A model generated the notes under the pieces. The model did no database searches, had not been told where the DNA came from, and worked only from the letters and a program-made list of their open reading frames with translations. A DNA stretch of 39,640 bases from Bacteroides sp. (GTDB lineage Bacteria; Bacteroidota; Bacteroidia; Bacteroidales; Bacteroidaceae), in NCBI GenBank assembly GCA_030152865.1, contig JASLIW010000097.1, positions 1-39,640 on the forward strand, read 5' to 3'. The position numbers were made by a program, and so were the translations under genes. How positions within the stretch are numbered: the first letter of the stretch is position 1; every line of letters starts with the position of its first letter. Of the stretch, positions 1 through 7,599 are shown piece after piece.

Positions 1-1450
1 GACGATTCAACATGCAGAGGCTGCTCTCTTAGCTCACAGTTCAGCCACTCATATACAAGAAGGAGTTGCTCAAGTTCTTTTGGGTGAGCTTAGCCCTAGT
101 GGACGTTTAGCAGTCGGTATAGGAAGTAGCTATCCAGCAGGTACAGGAGTAAACTCGTATGAAAGCACAGCTAATACGCAGTTTAGAGCAGAAGATTTGG
201 GCTTTCGTGCAGCTAAGCTCAATGAAATCGACTCTATTGTTTTACAGGCCATAGAAGAAGGAGCCTTTACTGGCTCACAAGTAGCTCTGCTGAAAGATGG
301 CGAGTTGGCATTTCTAAAGTCTTACGGTAGCTTTTCTGGGCGAAACTCTCAGGCAGTAAGCCATAGTGATTTTTTTGACTTAGCCTCTTTGACCAAAACA
401 ACAGCTACCCTTCTGGCGGTGATGAAGCTGTACGACCAAGGCAAGCTCAACTTGACAGATAAGATCTCTACTTTTCTACCAGAGCTACAAGGAACAGATA
501 AGAAAAACATAAGTATACAAGAACTCTTATTTCATGAATCGGGGATGTCTGCAGGTCTTTATATTTATGGAGAAATTGTAGATGAGAATAGCTATAAGGG
601 CGCCTTATTCAAAGCACGTAAGGACGCTACACATACATTGCAGCTAGGTAGAAATTCCTGGATCAATCCCAACTTTAAGTTGATAGATGGCTTATCTTCC
701 AATGTAAAAACAAATAGGCATAGCTTACAACTGGCCGATAGCTTATGGTTTGATCCACTGATTAAGGAACAAATTTTAGCTGCTATCAAAGATAAGAAGC
801 TGTTGAGTAAGAAGTACCGCTACAGCTGTTTGGGGTTCATATTGCTCCAACAAGTAGTCGAAAAGATCACTCAGCAGCCCTTGGATAAGTATGTGGAAGA
901 AAGCTTTTATAAGCCTATGGGCTTAGCGCTTACCTATACGCCTTTGAGGTACATGGATAAATCTCAGATTGTACCTTCTAATAGAGATCAAGTTTTCCGT
1001 AAAACAGATTTACAAGGCTTTGTACACGATGAGACAGCAGCCTTGCTGGGAGGAGTCTCTGGAAATGCGGGTTTGTTTGGAAACGCTCAAGAAGTAGCTC
1101 AAGTGTATCAAATGTTATTAAATGGAGGAGTATATAAAGGGCAGCGCTATTTGGGGGAGAGTACTTGCAAACTCTTTACGAGTAAGCAGTCAAAGCTAAG
1201 TCGCCGAGGACTAGGTTTTGATAGACCTAACCCTATAGCAGCTCAGTATTCACCCTGTAGTGAATCTACTCCCAAAGAGGTATTTGGTCACACTGGCTTC
1301 ACCGGTACTTGTGCGTGGGCTGATCCTGTTCATAACTTGGTCTATGTTTTTTTGAGTAACCGCACTTATCCCTCGGTTTGGCCCAATAAATTGGGAGAAC
1401 TCAATGTTCGGGAAGAAATTCAGGAGGTTATTTATCAAGCTTTACAATAA
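1..1450 (+). CDS. GH3 glycosidase / serine beta-lactamase-like fusion, 3' part (partial)
   Basis: The reading frame is open from base 2, so the gene starts outside the window. The first ~50 residues (including VAQVLLGELSPSGRLAV) look like the C-terminal end of a glycoside hydrolase family 3 protein (beta-N-acetylglucosaminidase type). They are followed by a ~400-residue class C beta-lactamase/esterase-like domain. That domain shows the SxxK motif as SLTK (codons near 386-397), a Tyr-containing YSC element in place of YxN, and HTGFTGT in place of the KTG box. GH3 plus beta-lactamase fusions are common in Bacteroidales and are thought to act in cell-wall or glycan turnover in the periplasm; the role here is inferred. 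The TTG at 80 is internal, not a start. The gene ends at a bidirectional terminator shared with the convergent marR-type gene. Confidence 0.85.
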   Translation, partial: TIQHAEAALLAHSSATHIQEGVAQVLLGELSPSGRLAVGIGSSYPAGTGVNSYESTANTQFRAEDLGFRAAKLNEIDSIVLQAIEEGAFTGSQVALLKDGELAFLKSYGSFSGRNSQAVSHSDFFDLASLTKTTATLLAVMKLYDQGKLNLTDKISTFLPELQGTDKKNISIQELLFHESGMSAGLYIYGEIVDENSYKGALFKARKDATHTLQLGRNSWINPNFKLIDGLSSNVKTNRHSLQLADSLWFDPLIKEQILAAIKDKKLLSKKYRYSCLGFILLQQVVEKITQQPLDKYVEESFYKPMGLALTYTPLRYMDKSQIVPSNRDQVFRKTDLQGFVHDETAALLGGVSGNAGLFGNAQEVAQVYQMLLNGGVYKGQRYLGESTCKLFTSKQSKLSRRGLGFDRPNPIAAQYSPCSESTPKEVFGHTGFTGTCAWADPVHNLVYVFLSNRTYPSVWPNKLGELNVREEIQEVIYQALQ

Positions 1451-1489
1451 AACACAAAGAGTGAGCTTCTTAGCTCACTCTTTGTGTTT
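1450..1489. terminator. Bidirectional intrinsic terminator
   Basis: A perfect 17-bp inverted repeat (1450-1466 with 1473-1489, loop TTCTTA) starts on the last base of the GH3 fusion stop codon. It has A-rich and T-rich ends on both strands, so it can serve this gene and the convergent MarR operon. Confidence 0.85.
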
Positions 1490-1501
1490 GTTTTTCAGGC
1501 T

Positions 1502-1855
1502 TCAACTGAAAAGAGGTTTGATAAGGTCAGGTATCTCTACTTTATCCAAAGCAAATTCCTGAGCTAGCTTAGCACCCTTGGGTGTAAGCTTAAAAAGCAT
1601 TTGACGCTTATCCACTTTTCCGAGGTTCCGCTCTATCAAGCCTTTCTCTTCTGTAAATCCAATTACTTTTGAAGTATGAGAAGGAGTCATTTCTGTTTGC
1701 TGAGCAAGCTCAGAAGAGCTTAACTCCTTTTGAGCCTCACAGAGTGAGCATAAAATCATAGCTTCGTTAAGAGATACACCATAAATGGCTTCAAAGTTGT
1801 TTTCAAACTTTGCTAAGGCTTTGTATAGATCCCTCATAACGCATATTGTCTTCAT
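1502..1855 (-). CDS. MarR-family winged-helix transcriptional regulator
   Basis: This is a 117-residue protein with the MarR layout. An N-terminal helix (MRDLYKALAKFENNF) is followed by a winged helix-turn-helix: helices around residues 30-65 with SSELAQQTEMTPSHTSKVI as the recognition region, then a wing at GLIERNLGKVDKRQMLFKLTPKG. It is somewhat short for the family, which usually has 135-160 residues. It lies 11 nt downstream of the CoA-disulfide reductase fusion on the same strand and is probably its last operon gene. A MarR protein next to a persulfide/CoA-disulfide enzyme suggests regulation by thiol or sulfur status, but the protein has only three cysteines (Cys5, Cys36, Cys39) and the ligand is unknown. 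Confidence 0.85.
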   Translation of the reverse strand: MKTICVMRDLYKALAKFENNFEAIYGVSLNEAMILCSLCEAQKELSSSELAQQTEMTPSHTSKVIGFTEEKGLIERNLGKVDKRQMLFKLTPKGAKLAQEFALDKVEIPDLIKPLFS

Positions 1856-1866
1856 AATTGTTTGTT

Positions 1867-4305
1867 TTAGATAAATAAGTTAGTATTGGCCTGATCTGCT
1901 CTTTCCATATAAGTAGCAACTCCGCCGATAGTTACTTCTGGTAATAGCTCTTCTTTAGCTACTCCCATTACATCCATAGACATTTGGCAGGCGATAAACT
2001 CGACACCACTAAAGAGAGCTTGCCTACGCAGGGATTCCAAAGAGTCAATGTTTTTGTTCTTCATGATGTAGCGCATCATTTTGCTACCCAAGCCTCCCAT
2101 ATTCATCTTGGAGAGTTTCAGTTTCTTTGAGCTTGAGGGGAGCATAAAGCTAAACATCTTCCCTAAGAAGTCCTTCTTTACTTTTGGCTTGTGTTCTTTC
2201 TTTATGGCATTAAGCCCCCAAAAGGTGAAAAATATCGTAACCTTTTGTCCCGTTGCAGCCGCACCATTAGCCAGCACAAATGTAGCAAGTGCTTTGTCTA
2301 AATCATCACTAAAAAGGATAAAAGTTTTACCTTTTGTCACGATTCCTCTTTGTTCAGCATGCTGAGTACCTTCTTTTTCAATACGTACAATGTGTTTGCC
2401 TTTTGCTGATTTTTTATCTACAAAAAGATGTCCAGTTGATTTACACCAAGCTTCTGCATCTCTCAAGAACCCAGGATCAGTAGATGTTACTTCAACTTGT
2501 TGTCCGACTTGCATTTCGTCTATGGTCTGTTTCAAACGCATAATCGGGCCAGGGCATTGTAGTCCACAGGCATCTACGCTTAGTAGCTCTTGCGTAGGTG
2601 TGGTTTTGGGTTGGTTCATCACGGAACTTTCCTCCTCTTGAGCTGTTTCTGATGGGCTGGTATCTAAGGTAGCTGCCTTAAATATTTTAGTACCTCCATT
2701 TAAACTATAGATATTGGTAAAACCTTGACCCGCTAAAAGTCGATAAGCTAGGTATCCTCTTAAGCCAACAGCACAGAAAAGATAAACATCTTTATCCTTA
2801 GGTATTTCGTCTAAGCGTTCTCTCATTTCATCTAGTGGGATATTGATGGCATGAGGTAGGGTACTAACAGCATGTTCTGCTGCAGTACAAACATCTACTA
2901 AGCTTACTTTATTAGGGTCTACATCGAGCAAGTCTCTCCAACTTACAGTTCTCAGCTTTTTCCTGAGGATGTTTTCAGCAGTATAAGCCGCGATGGCTAT
3001 GGGGTCTTTGGCTGAAGAGAAAGGAGGTGCATAAGCATGTTCGAGTTCCATTAAGTCATAGATTGTCCCTCCCTGTTTGATCAAAAGAGCCAATTGGTCA
3101 ATTCGCTTATCTACCCCATCAAACCCAACTAACTGAGCTCCAAATAGCTTACCGTCTTTAGGGCTAAAGGTGATTTTGATAGTCAATGGCAGGGAGTCAG
3201 GATAGTAGTTGGCATGTGAAAAGCCATGATTTATCGAAGAGAGGTACTCTATCTGCTGAGCCTGAAGGTGCTTTGCCGCCAAACCCGTAGAACCTACAGT
3301 AAGGTCAAAAACCTTAGCTATTGAAGTGCCTATAGATCCCTCATAAGTTCTAGTATCTCCTAAGAGGTTGTCTGCCACAATTCTACCTTGACGATTGGCA
3401 GGACCAGCTAGGTAGTTGAGCCAAGGTTTGCCCGTTATGGGGTGTGGAAACTCAATAGCATCGCCAATAGCATAGATGTCTTTATCAGAAGTTTGCAAGT
3501 GTTGGTTTACTTTTATACCTCCAGTATCTCCTAGCTCTAGCTGGGCTTGTTGAGCGAGAGTTGTAAGTGGACGAACACCAATGGATAAGATAACCAAATG
3601 TGTATCTAGCGATTTACCGCTTTTGAAGTGTACTCGAATACCTTTCTCTACTTTTTCAAAAGAGCTTACTGCCTCATTGAGATAGAGCTGTACGCCTTTA
3701 TCAAGCATATGCTGGTGCACGAGTGAGGCCATAGAAAAATCGATAGGAGCCATAACCTGATTTGCCATTTCTACTACCGAAACTTGAGCACCTAGCTCCT
3801 GCAGGTTTTCAGCCATCTCAAGTCCTATGAAGCCAGCGCCAATGACAACCGCATGCTGCACTTGTTTTTCTTCTATGTAGTTTTTTATTTGATCTGTATC
3901 ATAAACATTTCTTAGGGTAAATATACCAGCAGTATCAATACCAGGAAGAGGAGGTTTGACAGGTGTAGCTCCCGTTGATATCAGGAGTTTGTCATAGCTC
4001 TCAAGATAAGTCGAGCCGTCCGCTTTTTTTACTTCCAGCTCTTTCTTTGTACGATTGATGCTGATGACTTCGTTTTCTGTACGCACATCAATGTTGAATC
4101 GATTGCCGAAGACTTCAGGCGTTTGTACAAACAAGCGCTCTCTATCTTTGATAACGCCACCGATATAATAAGGAAGTCCACAGTTCGCATAAGAAATGTA
4201 CTTTCCTTTCTCCATTAGAATGATCTCTACTTGTTCATCATTTCTCCTGATTCTAGCTGCAGTGGTAGCTCCACCAGCGACTCCTCCAATAATTACAACT
4301 TTCAT
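1867..4305 (-). CDS. CoA-disulfide reductase / rhodanese / TusA / DsrE four-domain fusion
   Basis: This 812-residue protein has four modules. Residues 1-450 are an FAD/NAD(P)H pyridine-nucleotide disulfide oxidoreductase of the CoA-disulfide reductase/NADH persulfide reductase type: FAD site GGVAGGATTAARIRR, active Cys42 in YANCGLPYYIGG, NAD site VIGAGFIGLEMAE, and AIGDAIE. Residues ~455-545 are a rhodanese domain with Cys511 in CAVGLRG. Residues ~572-645 are a TusA domain with the CPGP motif (Cys584). Residues ~655-812 are a DsrE/DsrF-like domain with conserved Cys773 (CQMSMDVMGV). Known relatives reduce CoA-persulfide or CoA-disulfide, and the added domains pass sulfane sulfur between cysteines. 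The inferred role is persulfide relay and detoxification in the cytoplasm. It is co-transcribed with the MarR gene and divergent from the lactate permease. Confidence 0.92.
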   Translation of the reverse strand: MKVVIIGGVAGGATTAARIRRNDEQVEIILMEKGKYISYANCGLPYYIGGVIKDRERLFVQTPEVFGNRFNIDVRTENEVISINRTKKELEVKKADGSTYLESYDKLLISTGATPVKPPLPGIDTAGIFTLRNVYDTDQIKNYIEEKQVQHAVVIGAGFIGLEMAENLQELGAQVSVVEMANQVMAPIDFSMASLVHQHMLDKGVQLYLNEAVSSFEKVEKGIRVHFKSGKSLDTHLVILSIGVRPLTTLAQQAQLELGDTGGIKVNQHLQTSDKDIYAIGDAIEFPHPITGKPWLNYLAGPANRQGRIVADNLLGDTRTYEGSIGTSIAKVFDLTVGSTGLAAKHLQAQQIEYLSSINHGFSHANYYPDSLPLTIKITFSPKDGKLFGAQLVGFDGVDKRIDQLALLIKQGGTIYDLMELEHAYAPPFSSAKDPIAIAAYTAENILRKKLRTVSWRDLLDVDPNKVSLVDVCTAAEHAVSTLPHAINIPLDEMRERLDEIPKDKDVYLFCAVGLRGYLAYRLLAGQGFTNIYSLNGGTKIFKAATLDTSPSETAQEEESSVMNQPKTTPTQELLSVDACGLQCPGPIMRLKQTIDEMQVGQQVEVTSTDPGFLRDAEAWCKSTGHLFVDKKSAKGKHIVRIEKEGTQHAEQRGIVTKGKTFILFSDDLDKALATFVLANGAAATGQKVTIFFTFWGLNAIKKEHKPKVKKDFLGKMFSFMLPSSSKKLKLSKMNMGGLGSKMMRYIMKNKNIDSLESLRRQALFSGVEFIACQMSMDVMGVAKEELLPEVTIGGVATYMERADQANTNLFI

Positions 4306-4407
4306 GAATATAATTTAGTCAATAGTTTCTTCTGGAAATAACGTTTGCAGTTGATTATTTGTTCGACTCTTTGCTGAATTAATATTTAAAAAGAGAGATA
4401 TAATTGT

Positions 4408-4423
4408 CAATATTTGTATATTG
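4408..4423. promoter_or_regulatory. Palindrome in divergent promoter region, candidate operator
   Basis: A perfect 6-4-6 inverted repeat, CAATAT-TTGT-ATATTG, lies in the 211-bp region between the CoADR fusion and the lactate permease. It starts about 103 bp from the first start codon and ends 93 bp before the second. Its size fits a MarR-type operator, and the MarR gene is in the adjacent operon. The rest of 4306-4516 is AT-rich and I see no clean TTTG/TAnnTTTG promoter in it. The operator role is inferred. Confidence 0.35.
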
Positions 4424-4516
4424 CATTACATTCAATAATTAAAATCGGCCAAACTAGATTGTAGGTGATTATTATGGGTAATATTAAAATGTCAAACCTT
4501 AAATTTCAATAAGATA

Positions 4517-6118
4517 ATGAATACAATATTGTTAGACGCAGCTCAAGGAGCTGCCATGAGTTTTGATACGCTGAGCGTACTCTTAGCTGTCATTCCAGTT
4601 TTACTTTTGGTGGTATTGCTGGGAGTTTTAAAAGTGTCAGGTGATAAAAGTGCCTTGATAACCTTAGGGGCTACCATCTTGATCAGTGTATTTGGCTTTA
4701 GTTTTCCAGTTAAAGCGATGGGCTTGTCGGTGGTTTATGGTGTTTTAAAAGCCATATTCCCTATTTTGATCATTATAGTTATGGCTATATTCAGCTATCA
4801 GGTATTGGTACACACCAAAAAGATGGAAGTGATCAAGAGTCAATTTACCTCCATAAGCTCAGACAAGTGTATTCAAGTACTACTTCTGACTTGGGGGTTT
4901 GGAGGCCTATTAGAAGGTATGGCTGGTTTTGGTACAGCTGTAGCTATACCTGCAGCTATTCTTATTAGTCTGGGTTTTCAGCCTATTTTTGCTGCAGTAG
5001 TGAGCCTCATTGCCAATAGTGTAGCTACGGGATTTGGTGCAGTAGGTACACCTGTTATTGTACTTGCTCAACAGGCAGGACTTACAGATGTTCCTCATTT
5101 AAGCTCACAGATTATTATTCAGCTCTCACCCCTGATGTTTATTATTCCTTTCATTTTGCTGTATATGACGGACTCACGAGCCAAGATGATTCCCAGGCAC
5201 ATCTTACTCAGCGTTATTGTAGGTAGTGTATCCTTGGTGGTACAGTATTTTGCTGCGAAATTTATGGGAGCAGAAACTCCAGCTATCTTAGGTAGTATTG
5301 CTTCGATAGTAGTTATTATTGCCTACGCAAAATTAATGCCCAATAAAGAGGCTGAAGTAACAAAGAAAAAGGAACATTTTAGTATGAGTGAGGTTCTAAA
5401 AGCGTGGAGTGTCTATGGTTTGATACTTTTACTCGTTGTATTGACTAGTCCTATTCTTCCGTTTAAGGAACCTCTAAAAGAACTATTCAGCACCAATCTC
5501 TCATTTGATATCTTCGATGCTGCTGTTGGAGGGGTACAAGCCAAAAAACTATCTATTTTCTGGCTTGTTGATACAGGTATTCTTCTTTTCGTAGGGTCTA
5601 TGCTCGGTGGGCTGATTCAAGGGGCTTCTTTGGGTGGATTATTTAAACTTTTAGGAACAGTTGTCAAAAACCAATACAAAACAATCATTACAGTGAGCTC
5701 ACTGATTGCGCTATCTTCTATCATGGACTATAGTGGAATGATTACGGAGCTAGGCGTTGCACTAGCTGTTTTAACGGGTTCATTCTATCCTTTATTTGCA
5801 CCAACTGTTGGTTGTATAGGTACCTTCTTAACAGGTAGTGATACATCTTCCAATATTCTTTTTGGTAAGCTTCAAGCCGAAGTTGCTAGTGTGACAGGAG
5901 CAGATCCAAGCTGGTTAGCTGCAGCCAACACAGCAGGTGCTACTGGAGGTAAGATTATCTCTCCGCAGAGCATTGCTATTGCTACTTCCTCTTGCGGTCA
6001 GCAAGGACAAGAGGGTGCCATCATGAAGAAAGCCATGCCATTTGCACTACTTTATATCGTAGTAGCTGGCTTGATGGTTTATTTTGTACCTAAGCTAATG
6101 GGATTCCTAATCTCTTAA
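4517..6118 (+). CDS. lctP: L-lactate permease family transporter (LctP/LldP)
   Basis: A 533-residue very hydrophobic protein of the lactate permease family (TC 2.A.14). It has the family signature stretches WGFGGLLEGMAGFGTAVAIPAA near residue 126, NSVATGFGAVGTPV near 167 and FLTGSDTSSN near 437. About 12-14 membrane segments are visible. Family members carry L- or D-lactate or glycolate with protons across the inner membrane. Length is typical (500-560). The first ATG (4517) lacks a Shine-Dalgarno site; an internal Met at residue 14 (4556) is a possible alternative. No lactate dehydrogenase gene lies beside it, so whether it takes up or exports lactate cannot be told here. It is divergent from the sulfur-transfer operon. 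Confidence 0.9.
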   Translation: MNTILLDAAQGAAMSFDTLSVLLAVIPVLLLVVLLGVLKVSGDKSALITLGATILISVFGFSFPVKAMGLSVVYGVLKAIFPILIIIVMAIFSYQVLVHTKKMEVIKSQFTSISSDKCIQVLLLTWGFGGLLEGMAGFGTAVAIPAAILISLGFQPIFAAVVSLIANSVATGFGAVGTPVIVLAQQAGLTDVPHLSSQIIIQLSPLMFIIPFILLYMTDSRAKMIPRHILLSVIVGSVSLVVQYFAAKFMGAETPAILGSIASIVVIIAYAKLMPNKEAEVTKKKEHFSMSEVLKAWSVYGLILLLVVLTSPILPFKEPLKELFSTNLSFDIFDAAVGGVQAKKLSIFWLVDTGILLFVGSMLGGLIQGASLGGLFKLLGTVVKNQYKTIITVSSLIALSSIMDYSGMITELGVALAVLTGSFYPLFAPTVGCIGTFLTGSDTSSNILFGKLQAEVASVTGADPSWLAAANTAGATGGKIISPQSIAIATSSCGQQGQEGAIMKKAMPFALLYIVVAGLMVYFVPKLMGFLIS

Positions 6119-6142
6119 AATAGAGGTTAAATAGAATTTTAG

Positions 6143-6171
6143 GAAGCGGGGCAAAAGTCTCGCTTCTTTTT
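6143..6171 (+). terminator. Intrinsic terminator of lactate permease
   Basis: The hairpin 6143-6152 / 6157-6166 has 10 pairs including two G-U and an AAAA loop, followed by a T-tract. It runs into the stop codon of the convergent acetyltransferase gene at 6170. Confidence 0.75.
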
Positions 6172-6655
6172 ATATCACCTTTTGAAAGGCGAGCAATTCA
6201 ACCCCATCTGCTGATAGGATACGTCCACAATAGCTAAAGCCCTCACTCTGTAAAATGTACAGCATAGATTTATTAGCAGGGTGTGTATCTATGCGTATGT
6301 TGGGGTACTTTTGGAAGCAGAAATCAAAGATGAGTTTGGCCATGCCTTTGACTTCTCCCGAACTAGCGATGCGATGAATACTAACATAAGGTGCTGAATT
6401 CAGCCAAGCACCCTGGTAGATGTTTTGGTAGGTAGGATCTATGCCGGGTATACAACTAAAAACGCCTACGATTTTATTTTGATAAAGAACTAGGTAACAG
6501 TGCTTGTTTTTAATGTCTTGGAGGATAAGCTCAGTTGAAGGGTAAGTTCCATTCCACTGGGCTGTGTTACCGTTTAAGCGCATAGTTTCTTTGGCCAGTA
6601 AAAATAGCTTCTTTATTTCTTTTATATCTTGATAATTAGCTAGTTGTATTCTCAT
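6170..6655 (-). CDS. GNAT-family N-acetyltransferase
   Basis: I choose the ATG at 6655 (MRIQLANYQDI), giving 161 residues. The frame stays open to a TTG at 6685, but those ten residues are not GNAT-like. The protein shows the GNAT fold order: N-terminal beta strand with RxA-like beginning, LFLLAKETMRLNGNTAQWNGTYPS loop, CYLVLYQNKIVGVFSCI (beta 2-3), YVSIHRIASSGEVKGMAKLIFDF (beta 4 plus acetyl-CoA-binding helix) and RIDTHPANKSMLYILQSEGFSYCGRI. It probably acetylates a small molecule or protein amine with acetyl-CoA; the substrate cannot be read from the sequence. The gene is monocistronic between the lactate permease terminator and the repeat-bearing spacer before the tRNA terminator. Confidence 0.85.
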   Translation of the reverse strand: MRIQLANYQDIKEIKKLFLLAKETMRLNGNTAQWNGTYPSTELILQDIKNKHCYLVLYQNKIVGVFSCIPGIDPTYQNIYQGAWLNSAPYVSIHRIASSGEVKGMAKLIFDFCFQKYPNIRIDTHPANKSMLYILQSEGFSYCGRILSADGVELLAFQKVI

Positions 6656-6673
6656 TTCACCCCTAATATTTGT

Positions 6674-6752
6674 TCCCTGATCCAAGGCGCAAAGATCAGG
6701 GACCTTTGCACCTTACTTCCCTGACCTTTGCACCTTCTGCCCTAGACCTTTT
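6674..6752. repeat. Nested inverted and direct repeats between GNAT gene and tRNA terminator
   Basis: A 9-bp perfect inverted repeat TCCCTGATC...GATCAGGGA (6674-6682/6694-6702) overlaps a larger one. The 18-mer AAGGCGCAAAGATCAGGG (6684-6701) matches the reverse complement of 6719-6736 at 16 of 18 positions. The 14-mer GACCTTTGCACCTT occurs directly at 6701-6714 and 6723-6736, with a decayed third copy (GACCTTT) starting at 6745, so the period is 22 bp. I see no coding potential in it. Confidence 0.7.
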
Positions 6753-6790
6753 AATTTGGGCTAATTTGTGCGTTTGTATGCTGTATAAAG

Positions 6791-6831
6791 ATAAAAAAAA
6801 AGAGGATGTGTCTTTTGACACTTCCTCTTTT
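6791..6831 (-). terminator. Intrinsic terminator of tRNA-Met
   Basis: Stem of 9 bp plus 5 bp with one T-T mismatch (6798-6812 / 6817-6831) and a TTTT loop. On the minus strand it is followed by a run of nine or more T. It lies just downstream of the tRNA gene. Confidence 0.85.
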
Positions 6832-6841
6832 AAGATTATAG

Positions 6842-6915
6842 TAGCGGGACCGAGACTTGAACTCGGGACCTCATGATTATGAATCATGCGCTCTAACCTG
6901 CTGAGCTATCCCGCC
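6842..6915 (-). tRNA. tRNA-Met (anticodon CAU), elongator type
   Basis: The 74-nt sequence on the minus strand folds as a full cloverleaf. The acceptor stem is GGCGGGA/TCCCGCT with a G-U end pair. The D arm is GCTC-AGCAGGTTA-GAGC, the anticodon arm CATGA-TTCATAA-TCATG, the variable loop AGGTC and the T arm CCGAG-TTCAAGT-CTCGG, with discriminator A. The CCA end is not encoded. The anticodon stem lacks the three G-C pairs of initiator tRNA, so it is the elongator or, less likely, an Ile tRNA with a modified C34. It has its own promoter and terminator. Confidence 0.95.
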
Positions 6916-6940
6916 ATGCTTTGTTTCTCAAATGCGAATG

Positions 6941-6971
6941 CAAATATAGGGCATTAATTTATATCAGCAAA
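6941..6971 (-). promoter_or_regulatory. Bacteroidota-type promoter for tRNA-Met
   Basis: On the minus strand TTTG (6968-6971), a 19-bp spacer and TATATTTG (6941-6948) match the TTTG/TAnnTTTG consensus exactly. The predicted start is near 6934, about 20 nt before the tRNA 5' end. Confidence 0.8.
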
Positions 6972-7124
6972 AAAAAATGCAATAAATTTTATCTGATTTT
7001 AGCTCTTCTGTTTTTGTGTATATAAGGTATATAGAGATGGAAAATGAAGGGATAAATTTTTAATGAATTGAAGCTTTATCACAAAAAGTAGCTATATTGC
7101 TAGCATTAACCGATATGAGAATCT

Positions 7125-7517
7125 ATGGCCAGAAAAAAAATTGAATTAGAATATATTCTAAACACCCGATCTCAGAGTTTAGTCTGGGATGCAATCAGTA
7201 CCCCTGCAGGACTAGAGGGTTGGTTTGCTGATCGTATAGAGGTCAGTAATAAAACAGTCACTTTCTACTGGGGTGAAAATGATGAAGAGAGTAGGGTGGC
7301 CGAAGTAGCTGCTCTGCGAACTTTTTTTTACATCAGGTTCAAATGGTTGGACAACCCGCATGACCGAGAGTATTTTGAGTTACGCATGACTCAAAATGAG
7401 CTCACCAATGATTTTATCCTTGAAATTAAAGATTTTGGTGAATCAGATGAACTCGATGAACTGGAGGAATTATGGGACAGTGATGTGGAGGCTTTGAGGC
7501 GAATCAAAGGTTTTTAG
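7125..7517 (+). CDS. START-like / SRPBCC-fold (AHSA1-like) protein
   Basis: A 130-residue small soluble protein typical of Bacteroidota, with the helix-grip START-like pattern. The N-terminal strand IELEYILNTRSQSLVWDAISTPAGLEGWFAD is the AHSA1-type signature (WDAIS...L..WF). It is followed by alternating strands (VTFYWGENDEESRVAEV, FFYIRFKWLD, YFELRM) and an acidic C-terminal segment (ESDELDELEELWDSDVEALRRIKGF) that forms the closing helix. No enzymatic residues are evident; it probably binds a hydrophobic ligand or protein partner, and its function is unknown. It lies 82 nt before an LptF/LptG gene on the same strand, with a possible separate promoter between them. Confidence 0.85.
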   Translation: MARKKIELEYILNTRSQSLVWDAISTPAGLEGWFADRIEVSNKTVTFYWGENDEESRVAEVAALRTFFYIRFKWLDNPHDREYFELRMTQNELTNDFILEIKDFGESDELDELEELWDSDVEALRRIKGF

Positions 7518-7536
7518 GTAAGTATATGAATGATTA

Positions 7537-7568
7537 TTTTTTCAAGCTCCTTTTTTGTAGTAATTTTG
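7537..7568 (+). promoter_or_regulatory. Candidate promoter for lptF-ribBA
   Basis: TAATTTTG (7561-7568) matches TAnnTTTG. A TTTT (7537-7540) sits 20 bp upstream as a one-mismatch -33 box. The predicted start is near 7575, about 25 nt before the lptF ATG. Confidence 0.4.
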
Positions 7569-7599
7569 GGCTGAATTTTCAGACGAATCAAATCAAAGG

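Noticed and set aside
4306..4420. TTGACA-N17-TAAATA promoter for the CoADR operon on the minus strand
   Set aside because: Bacteroidota primary sigma factors use TTTG/TAnnTTTG rather than this consensus, and the AT-rich region makes chance matches likely.
6670..6887. Open frames over the repeat and tRNA region on both strands
   Set aside because: They run through a tRNA gene, its terminator and repeats, and show no protein-like features.
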